Shown here in pieces: positions 1 to 5,843 of a stretch of DNA of 12,915 bases. Position numbers and translations under genes: made by a program. Where the stretch lies: NCBI GenBank assembly GCA_964617355.1, contig CAZTXP010000169.1, positions 1 through 12,915 on the forward strand. The letters are read 5' to 3'. The notes under the pieces are model-generated. The model searched no databases, was not told where the DNA came from, and saw only the letters and a program-made list of their open reading frames with translations. Every line of letters begins with the position of its first letter. Position 1 is the first letter of the stretch. This stretch comes from CAZTDU01 sp964617355. Lineage in GTDB: Bacteria; Pseudomonadota; Gammaproteobacteria; Burkholderiales; SG8-39.

Positions 1-671
1 ACGCGCTGGGGCGTGGTCACCGCGATCGCGCGGATCTTGTTCGCGCGCAGCTGCGGCAGCATCAGCGGCATGGTGTCGAACATGGCGTGGATCTGGCCGT
101 CGAACATCGCCGGCAGCGACTCGTTGGTGCCCTTGTACGGCACGTGCGTCATGTCGATGCCGTCCTTCTTCTTGAACATCTCGAAGATCAGGTGCTGTGC
201 GGTGCCGATGCCGACCGAGGCGTAGTTCAGCTTGCCGGGCTGCGACTTCGCCATGCCGATCAGGTCCTTCACCGTCTTCGCCGGCGAATTCGCGGGGACG
301 ACCAGCGCGAGCGGAGACGCGGCGAACATGGTCACCGGGATCAGGTCCTTCTTCGCGTCGTATGGCAGGTTCTTGTAGAGGTTCGGGAAGATGGTCAGCG
401 GCCCGAGGTTGCCCATGCCGATGGTGTAGCCGTCCGGCGCAGCCTTCGCGACATCCGCGACGCCGATGCGCCCGCCCGCCCCCGCCTTGAAGTCGTTCAC
501 GATCGGCTGGCCGAGCGCCTTCGCGACGCGATCGTTGAACTGGCGCGCGAGCAGGTCGTTCAATCCGCCCGCCGGCCACGGCACGACGAACCGGACCGCG
601 CGGTTGGGCCACTCCTGCGCGCTGGCGCTGAAGGCGATGCAGAACGAAACGACGGCGAGAAGGAAGCGCAT
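1..671 (-). CDS. TTT-family (Bug) periplasmic substrate-binding protein, N-terminal part
   Basis: Partial gene: 223 codons are visible and the C-terminus lies off the left edge; the family is usually about 320 residues. The ATG at 671 is preceded by a good Shine-Dalgarno AGGAG (678-682, 6-nt spacer). Residues 1-18 form a signal peptide (basic Arg2, hydrophobic core, ASA then Gln19), so the product is periplasmic. Family marks by eye: VPWPAGG around residue 31-37, GAGGRIG and APDGYTI in the first lobe, HVPYKG and a GQIHAMFD segment in the second, then KIRAIAV. These are typical of Bug receptors, the extracytoplasmic solute receptors of tripartite tricarboxylate transporters, which mostly bind carboxylates; many are orphans without membrane subunits. 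The gene is divergent from hutU with a 31-bp gap, so co-regulation with histidine catabolism is plausible, and a ligand such as urocanate is conceivable, but the ligand cannot be read from sequence. Confidence 0.93.
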   Translation of the reverse strand, partial: MRFLLAVVSFCIAFSASAQEWPNRAVRFVVPWPAGGLNDLLARQFNDRVAKALGQPIVNDFKAGAGGRIGVADVAKAAPDGYTIGMGNLGPLTIFPNLYKNLPYDAKKDLIPVTMFAASPLALVVPANSPAKTVKDLIGMAKSQPGKLNYASVGIGTAQHLIFEMFKKKDGIDMTHVPYKGTNESLPAMFDGQIHAMFDTMPLMLPQLRANKIRAIAVTTPQR

Positions 672-684
672 GCGGGTCTCCTGT

Positions 685-702
685 TGGCGTTAGCATAACG
701 GC
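685..702. promoter_or_regulatory. Palindromic divergent promoter/operator between the Bug gene and hutU
   Basis: The 31-bp gap between the two start codons holds a 13-bp inverted repeat, CGTTA-GCA-TAACG, at 688-700, ending 2 bp before the hutU ATG. Read rightward it offers a -10-like TAGCAT (691-696) exactly 6 bp before the ATG, which would make hutU leaderless. Read leftward it offers TATGCT (692-697), predicting a start near 685 and a leader of about 14 nt carrying the AGGAG of the Bug gene. Each matches TATAAT at only 4 of 6 positions and no convincing -35 is visible. A regulator binding the palindrome is an alternative or additional role. The same layout recurs at 5806-5822. Confidence 0.55.
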
Positions 703-2373
703 ATGAGCGCACCGAGAACAGTCCGCGCGCCGCGCGGCACGCAACTATCCGCGAAGAGCTGGCTCACCGAAGCCCCGCTTCGCATGCTGATGAACAACCT
801 CGACCCCGAGGTCGCCGAACGCCCCGAAGACCTCGTCGTCTACGGCGGCATCGGCAAGGCCGCGCGCAACTGGGAGTGCTTCGACCAGATCGTCGCGTCG
901 CTGAGGAAGCTCGAGGCCGACCAGACGCTGCTCGTGCAGTCCGGCAAGCCGGTGGGCGTGTTCCGCACGCACGCCGATGCACCGCGAGTGCTCATCGCGA
1001 ACTCCAACCTGGTGCCGAAATGGGCCAACTGGGAGCACTTCAACGAGCTGGATCGCAAGGGCCTGATGATGTACGGCCAGATGACGGCCGGCTCCTGGAT
1101 CTACATCGGCAGCCAGGGCATCGTGCAGGGGACCTACGAGACCTTCGCCGAAGCCGGCCGCCAGCACTACGGCGGCGACTGGAAGGGCAAGTGGATATTG
1201 ACCGGCGGCCTCGGCGGCATGGGCGGCGCGCAGCCGCTCGCGGCGACGATGGCCGGCGCGTCGATGCTCGCCGTCGAGTGCGACCCGACGCGCATCGACA
1301 TGCGATTGAAGACCGGCTACCTCGACGCGAAGGCCGCGACCATCGACGAGGCGATGGCGATCCTCGGCAAGGCGCACAGCGAAGGCAAGGCAATCTCCGT
1401 CGGCCTGCTCGGTAATGCCGCCGAACTGGTGCCGCAGCTGCTGAAGCGAGCGCAGCAGACCCAGTTCCGCCCTGCCCTCGTCACCGACCAGACCTCGGCG
1501 CACGATCCCTCCAACGGCTACCTGCCCGAGCACTGGTCGCTCGATCGCTGGAAGGACCTGCGCAAGAAGGATCCGGACGAAGTCGCGATCTCCGCGCGCG
1601 AGGCGATCGCGAACCACGTGCGCGCGATCCTCGGCTTCCAGGCCATGGGCATCCCGTGCGTGGACTACGGCAACAACATCCGCCAGGAAGCGAAGGACGT
1701 CGGCGTGAAGAACGCGTTCGACTTCCCCGGCTTCGTGCCGGCGTACATCAGGCCGCTCTTCTGCCGCGGCAAGGGGCCGTTCCGCTGGGCGGCGCTGTCC
1801 GGCGATCCCGAGGACATCGCGAAGACCGACGCGAAGATGCGCGAGCTGTTCCCGCAAGACCGCATGCTGAACCAGTGGCTCGACATGGCCGGCCAGCGCA
1901 TCCACTTCCAGGGCCTCCCGGCGCGCATCTGCTGGATCGGCCTCGGCGAGCGGCACCGCGCCGGCCTCGCGTTCAACGAGATGGTGCGCACCGGCGAGCT
2001 GAAGGCGCCGGTGGTGATCGGCCGCGATCACCTCGATTCCGGCTCGGTGGCCAGCCCGAACCGCGAGACCGAGTCGATGCGCGACGGCTCGGACGCGGTG
2101 TCCGACTGGGCGCTCCTCAACGCGATGCTAAACATCTCGAGCGGCGCGACCTGGGTATCGCTGCACCATGGCGGCGGCGTCGGCATGGGCTACTCGCAGC
2201 ATGCCGGCATGGTCATCGTCTGCGACGGCACCGAGGCGGCCGCGAAGCGCATCGAGCGCGTGCTCTGGAACGATCCGGCCACCGGCGTGATGCGCCACGC
2301 GGACGCGGGCTACGCGGAGGCGATCGCCTGCGCGAAGGAACAGGGCCTCGACCTGCCGATGATCCGCGGATGA
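703..2373 (+). CDS. hutU: Urocanate hydratase (urocanase)
   Basis: Second step of histidine degradation: hydrates urocanate to 4-imidazolone-5-propionate in the cytoplasm, using tightly bound NAD+ as an electrophile. The product is 556 residues, the normal family length (about 557 in Pseudomonas putida), and reads as urocanase from end to end. The family signature FQGLPARICW is at residues 402-411, placing Cys410 at the same number as the P. putida active-site cysteine. The Gly-rich NAD-binding segment TGGLGGMGGAQ is at 167-177, and SWLTEAPLRMLMNNLDPEVAE near the N-terminus is highly conserved. ATG at 703 is the only possible start: an in-frame TAG stands at 691-693. No Shine-Dalgarno precedes it; a -10-like TAGCAT ends 6 bp before the ATG, suggesting a leaderless mRNA. 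The stop overlaps the hutH start (ATGA, 2370-2373). It is the first gene of hutU-hutH-hutG. Confidence 0.98.
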   Translation: MSAPRTVRAPRGTQLSAKSWLTEAPLRMLMNNLDPEVAERPEDLVVYGGIGKAARNWECFDQIVASLRKLEADQTLLVQSGKPVGVFRTHADAPRVLIANSNLVPKWANWEHFNELDRKGLMMYGQMTAGSWIYIGSQGIVQGTYETFAEAGRQHYGGDWKGKWILTGGLGGMGGAQPLAATMAGASMLAVECDPTRIDMRLKTGYLDAKAATIDEAMAILGKAHSEGKAISVGLLGNAAELVPQLLKRAQQTQFRPALVTDQTSAHDPSNGYLPEHWSLDRWKDLRKKDPDEVAISAREAIANHVRAILGFQAMGIPCVDYGNNIRQEAKDVGVKNAFDFPGFVPAYIRPLFCRGKGPFRWAALSGDPEDIAKTDAKMRELFPQDRMLNQWLDMAGQRIHFQGLPARICWIGLGERHRAGLAFNEMVRTGELKAPVVIGRDHLDSGSVASPNRETESMRDGSDAVSDWALLNAMLNISSGATWVSLHHGGGVGMGYSQHAGMVIVCDGTEAAAKRIERVLWNDPATGVMRHADAGYAEAIACAKEQGLDLPMIRG

Positions 2374-3821
2374 AGCTCGGGCGCACGCCGCTGGCGCTGC
2401 AGGACCTGCGGGCCATCGTCACCCGCGGCCCGCGGCTTGAACTCGATCCGGCGTGCCTGCCAGAGCTCGAAGCCGCGGTCGCTACCATCGAGCGCATCGT
2501 CGAGAAGGGCGATCCCGCCTACGGCATCAACACGGGGTTCGGCAAGCTCGCGCAGACGAAGATCGAGCGCGCGGAGCTCGCGCACCTGCAGGAGAACATC
2601 GTCCTGTCGCATGCCGCCGGCGTAGGGCCTCCGCTCGCCGACGATGTCGTGCGGCTCGTGATCGCCTTGAAGGTGGCCAGCCTCGCGCGCGGCCGCTCCG
2701 GCGTGCGCAAGGGCACGATCGAGAAGCTGCTCGCGCTCCATAACGAGGGGCGCCTGCCGAAGATCCCGTCCAAGGGCTCGGTGGGTGCCTCGGGCGACCT
2801 CGCGCCCCTCGCCCATCTCGCGATGGCGCTGATGCCGATGACGTTCGCGCCCAAGGAAGGCCTCGCGCTGCTGAACGGCACGCAGGTCTCCACTGCACTC
2901 GCGTTGTCGGGGCTGTTCGCCATCGAGAACGTCTTCGCCGCGGCGGTGGTCTCGGGCGCGCTGTCGGTGGATGCCGCGATGGGCAGCGACACGCCCTTCG
3001 ACCCGCGCATCCACGAAGTGCGCGGCCATGCCGGACAGATCGCGGTCGCGGCGGCGTACCGGCGCCTCCTCGCAGGCAGCGAGATCCGCGCTTCGCACCT
3101 GAAGGGCGACGACCGCGTGCAGGACCCGTATTCGCTGCGCTGCCAGCCGCAGGTGATGGGCGCGTGCCTCGACATCATGCGCGGCGCGTCCGCGACGCTC
3201 GCCGTCGAGGCGAATGGCGTCTCGGACAATCCGCTCGTTTTTCCCGGCACCGGCGAGGTGCTCTCGGGCGGCAACTTCCACGCCGAGCCCGTGGCGCTCG
3301 CCGCCGACACGCTTGCGCTCGCCTGCGCCGAGATCGGCGCGCTGTCGGAGCGGCGCATCGCGCTCCTCATCGACGGCGCGATCAGCCGACTGCCGCACTT
3401 CCTCGTCGAGCACGGCGGGCTGAACTCCGGCTTCATGATCGCGCAGGTCACCGCCGCGGCGCTGGGGAGCGAGAACAAGACCCTCGCCCATCCGGCGAGC
3501 GTGGACAGCCTGCCGACCTCCGCGAACCAGGAGGACCACGTCAGCATGGCGACCTTCGCCGCGCGGCGCCTCGGCGACATGGCCGACAACACCGCGGGGA
3601 TCGTCGCCGTGGAACTGCTCGCCGCCGCGCAAGGCGTGGACTTCCGCAAGCCGCGCAAGACCTCGCCCGCGCTGCAGGAGGCGATGGCCGAGATCCGCGC
3701 GCGCGTGCCCTTCTACGACAAGGACCGCCACTTCGCGCCGGACATCGAGGCGATCAAGGCGCTGGTGCTGGCCGGCGCCTTCAACCACCACGCAGCCGAA
3801 CTGCTGCCCTCGGGGGGCTAA
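2370..3821 (+). CDS. hutH: Histidine ammonia-lyase with a shortened post-MIO segment
   Basis: First step of the pathway: removes ammonia from L-histidine to give trans-urocanate, using the self-formed MIO electrophile. The start is the ATG overlapping the hutU stop (ATGA), implying translational coupling; the open frame continues upstream inside hutU only as an alternative reading of that gene. The product is 483 residues against about 510 in P. putida. Active-site marks are intact: Tyr51 in YGINTGFG, the MIO triad Ala140-Ser141-Gly142 in GSVGASGDLAPLAH, NGTQ, Tyr254 in QDPYSLRCQPQV, GGNFHAEP, and the SLPTSANQEDHVSM segment. Nearly all the missing length lies between His149 and Lys162 (KEGLALLNGTQ). 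There 12 residues replace about 36, deleting the usual GEG-x-A...ALA-x-AGL part. The frame is kept, so this is probably a real variant or in-frame deletion rather than a dead gene, though activity is unproven. Confidence 0.96.
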   Translation: MKLGRTPLALQDLRAIVTRGPRLELDPACLPELEAAVATIERIVEKGDPAYGINTGFGKLAQTKIERAELAHLQENIVLSHAAGVGPPLADDVVRLVIALKVASLARGRSGVRKGTIEKLLALHNEGRLPKIPSKGSVGASGDLAPLAHLAMALMPMTFAPKEGLALLNGTQVSTALALSGLFAIENVFAAAVVSGALSVDAAMGSDTPFDPRIHEVRGHAGQIAVAAAYRRLLAGSEIRASHLKGDDRVQDPYSLRCQPQVMGACLDIMRGASATLAVEANGVSDNPLVFPGTGEVLSGGNFHAEPVALAADTLALACAEIGALSERRIALLIDGAISRLPHFLVEHGGLNSGFMIAQVTAAALGSENKTLAHPASVDSLPTSANQEDHVSMATFAARRLGDMADNTAGIVAVELLAAAQGVDFRKPRKTSPALQEAMAEIRARVPFYDKDRHFAPDIEAIKALVLAGAFNHHAAELLPSGG

Positions 3822-3823
3822 CG

Positions 3824-4621
3824 ATGGACCTCTATCGTTTCAAGGCGGGTCGCGTGCCGCTGCTGGTCTCGATCCCGCACCTCGGCACCTACATCCCCGA
3901 GGACCTGCGCCGGCCGATGACGGTCGCCGCGCGCCGCGTCGCCGACACCGACTGGCACCTCGACCTGCTGTACACCTTCCTCGACGAGATCGGCGCCTCC
4001 AGCCTGATGGCGACGCACTCGCGGTACGTGATCGACCTGAACCGGCCGCCGGAGGACGTCAACCTCTACCCGGGCCAGGACACCACGTCGCTGTGCCCCA
4101 TCGACACCGGCAACCGCGAGCAGGTCTACTCGCCCGGCTGCGAGCCGACGCCCGACGAGATCGCCGAGCGTACCGAACGCTACTGGAGGCCGTACCACGC
4201 CAAGCTCGCTGAGGAACTGGCGCGACTGAAGGCGAAGCACGGCTATGCGCTTCTCTGGGAGGCGCACTCGATCCCGTCGGTCCTGCCGCGCTTCTTCGAG
4301 GGCAGGCTCTGGGACTTCAACCTCGGCACCAATCGCGGCGCCGCCTGCCGGCCGGGCGTCGGCGAGAAACTGCTCGCGGTGGCCTCGAAGGCGAAGTGCT
4401 ACACCGCGGTGCTGGACAAGCGCTTCGTCGGCGGCTACATCACGCGGCACTACGGGCGTCCGGCCGAGGGCGTGCAGGCGGTGCAGCTGGAACTCACGCG
4501 CTGCACCTACATGGACGAGGCCGATCCGACGTTCTCGTTCCGCGAATCGCTTGCGCGCAAGGTGCGCCCGCACGTGCGGGCGCTGGTCGAGACCTACCTC
4601 GAAGTCGCTCGGCCCGCCTGA
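3824..4621 (+). CDS. hutG: N-formylglutamate deformylase (FGase family)
   Basis: Hydrolyses N-formyl-L-glutamate to formate and glutamate, the last step of the histidine route that runs through HutF. The product is 265 residues, full length for the FGase family (about 267 in Pseudomonas). Conserved stretches: SIPHLGT (16-22), DTDWH (41-45), THSRYVIDLNRP (64-75), LLWEAHSIPSVLP (143-155), DFNLGTNRGAAC (164-175), GGYITRHYG (203-211) and VQLELTRCTYM (220-230). Several His, Asp and Glu residues here are probable metal or catalytic ligands, but I assign none individually. The gene starts 2 bp after the hutH stop, with a G-run at 3812-3817 as a weak ribosome-binding site, so it is very likely co-transcribed with hutU and hutH. 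Its 3' end overlaps the convergent hutI by 28 bp. Its usual partner HutF is absent here, while ftcD offers a competing route from FIGLU. Confidence 0.95.
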   Translation: MDLYRFKAGRVPLLVSIPHLGTYIPEDLRRPMTVAARRVADTDWHLDLLYTFLDEIGASSLMATHSRYVIDLNRPPEDVNLYPGQDTTSLCPIDTGNREQVYSPGCEPTPDEIAERTERYWRPYHAKLAEELARLKAKHGYALLWEAHSIPSVLPRFFEGRLWDFNLGTNRGAACRPGVGEKLLAVASKAKCYTAVLDKRFVGGYITRHYGRPAEGVQAVQLELTRCTYMDEADPTFSFRESLARKVRPHVRALVETYLEVARPA

Positions 4622-5805
4622 ACGGTCGCGACGCGAGGATTCGCGCCGATGGCGTAGGCGAGTTCCGCCGGGCTGGCGACGTCCCAGAGCACGAAGTCGG
4701 CGCATTTGCCTTCCTCCAGCGTGCCGTGCGTCGCCTGCAGGCCCAGCGCGCGCGCGCCGTTGCGCGTCACTCCCGCCAGCGCCTCCTCCGGCGTCAGCCG
4801 GAACAGCGTGCAGGCCATGTTGAGCATCAGCAGCATCGAGGTCACGGGCGAAGAGCCGGGATTGCAATCGGTCGCCAGCGCCATCGCCGTGCCGTGCTTG
4901 CGGAAGGCCTCGATCGGCGGCAGCTTCGTCTCGCGCAGGAAGTAGAACGCGCCCGGCAGCAGCACCGCCACCGTGCCGGCGAGCCCCATCTGCCGCGCGC
5001 CTTCTTCGCTCGCGAACTCGACGTGGTCCGCAGAGAGCGCGCCGTGCCTGGCGGCGAGGGCCGCGCCGCCGTATTCGCAGCGCTGGTCGGCGTGCAGCTT
5101 CACCGGCAGCCCGAGCGCCCGGGCGGCGTCGAACACGCGCGAGGTCTGCTCCTGCGTGAAGCCGATGTCCTCGCAGAAGGCGTCGACCGCGTCCGCGAGC
5201 CCCTCCTTCGCGATCGCGGGCAGCGCGGTGCGGCAGACGAAGTCGATGTAGTCGTCCTTGCGGCCCGGGTACTCCGGCGCCAGCGCATGGGCGCCGAGGA
5301 ACGTGGTCCGGATCGTCACCGGCGCGTCCGAGGCGAGCCGGCGCCCGACCCGGAGCATGCGCGCTTCTGTATCGACGTCCAGGCCGTAGCCTGACTTCAC
5401 CTCGAGCGTGGTGACGCCCTCGTCCACCAGGTCCGCCAGGCGACGCCGGGCGCTGGCCAGCAGCTCGTCCTCGCTCGCGGCGCGCGTGGCGCGCACGGTG
5501 GACGCGATGCCACCGCCGGCGCGGGCGATGTCCTCGTAGGTCGCGCCATTCAGGCGCATCTCGAACTCGTTGGCGCGGTTGCCGGCGTAGACGATGTGGG
5601 TGTGGCAGTCCACGAAGCCGGGCGTTATCCACGCGCCGCGCGCGTCGCGCTCCTCGGCGGCCTTGCCAGTCCACTCGCTGCGAGGGCCCACCCATGCGAT
5701 GCGATCGCCCTCGACCGCGATCGCGCCATCCGCGATCGCCCCCCACGGGGCGGCGCCTTCGCGCATCGTGGCAATTCGCGCATTCGTCCAGAGCACGTCG
5801 ACCAT
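4594..5805 (-). CDS. hutI: Imidazolonepropionase
   Basis: Third step of histidine degradation: opens the imidazolone ring to give N-formimidoyl-L-glutamate. The product is a 403-residue amidohydrolase-superfamily protein of normal length. Metal-site marks: His68 and His70 in DCHTHIVYAGNRANEFEMR, His238 in KLHADQ, and Asp313 in ATDCNPGS; EVKSGYG at 135-141 and AHALAPEY at 172-179 are also typical. ATG at 5805 is supported by the family N-terminus, but no Shine-Dalgarno is visible. On the coding strand CGCTATGATAGCGGC directly precedes the ATG, with a good -10-like TATGAT ending 6 bp before it, suggesting a leaderless transcript. It is the only pathway gene here on the minus strand, placed between hutG (28-bp tail-to-tail overlap) and ftcD (divergent, 38-bp gap). 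Coordinated expression therefore needs matched promoters rather than one operon. Confidence 0.97.
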   Translation of the reverse strand: MVDVLWTNARIATMREGAAPWGAIADGAIAVEGDRIAWVGPRSEWTGKAAEERDARGAWITPGFVDCHTHIVYAGNRANEFEMRLNGATYEDIARAGGGIASTVRATRAASEDELLASARRRLADLVDEGVTTLEVKSGYGLDVDTEARMLRVGRRLASDAPVTIRTTFLGAHALAPEYPGRKDDYIDFVCRTALPAIAKEGLADAVDAFCEDIGFTQEQTSRVFDAARALGLPVKLHADQRCEYGGAALAARHGALSADHVEFASEEGARQMGLAGTVAVLLPGAFYFLRETKLPPIEAFRKHGTAMALATDCNPGSSPVTSMLLMLNMACTLFRLTPEEALAGVTRNGARALGLQATHGTLEEGKCADFVLWDVASPAELAYAIGANPRVATVQAGRATSR

Positions 5806-5822
5806 GCCGCTATCATAGCGGC
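5806..5822. promoter_or_regulatory. Palindromic divergent promoter/operator between hutI and ftcD
   Basis: A perfect inverted repeat, GCCGCTA-TCA-TAGCGGC (7-bp arms, 3-bp centre), abuts the hutI start codon within a 38-bp divergent gap. Leftward it gives a -10-like TATGAT (5812-5817) and a predicted start at 5805, the A of the hutI ATG. Rightward it gives TATCAT (5811-5816), a start near 5823, and a leader of about 21 nt with the ftcD Shine-Dalgarno. Each matches TATAAT at 5 of 6 positions. The 13-bp core differs from the hutU palindrome at 3 positions; two of those changes are compensatory and keep the symmetry. No clear -35 is seen, so activation or repression by a factor binding here is possible. 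Confidence 0.6.
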
Positions 5823-5832
5823 CTGGTTCCGC

Positions 5833-5837
5833 AGGAG
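5833..5837 (+). promoter_or_regulatory. Ribosome-binding site fixing the ftcD start
   Basis: AGGAG lies 6 nt before the ATG at 5844. It settles the start against a longer in-frame extension beginning at 5694, which would run through the opposite strand of hutI and encode an Arg-rich, non-conserved leader. Confidence 0.85.
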
Positions 5838-5843
5838 CGAAGC

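Noticed and set aside
87..698. 203-codon plus-strand open frame opposite the Bug receptor gene
   Set aside because: The minus-strand frame has a signal peptide, Shine-Dalgarno and clear Bug motifs; the plus-strand frame is Arg/His-rich shadow sequence.
745..2031. Minus-strand open frame (428 codons) opposite hutU
   Set aside because: Shadow of hutU; composition is typical of an antisense GC-rich frame and no motif is recognisable.
2310..3791. Long minus-strand open frame (493 codons) opposite hutH
   Set aside because: It mirrors the hutH codons in very GC-rich DNA, is Arg/His/Ala-rich without family features, and hutH is certain on the other strand.
3818..5746. 642-codon minus-strand open frame spanning hutG and hutI
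   Set aside because: Its Arg/Gly-rich product crosses two well-identified genes in the wrong frame; hutI itself is in another frame of the same strand.
5694..5843. N-terminal extension of ftcD by 50 codons
   Set aside because: It would run through the hutI start region, is Arg/Pro-rich and unlike the family, and the AGGAG-spaced ATG at 5844 gives the conserved N-terminus.
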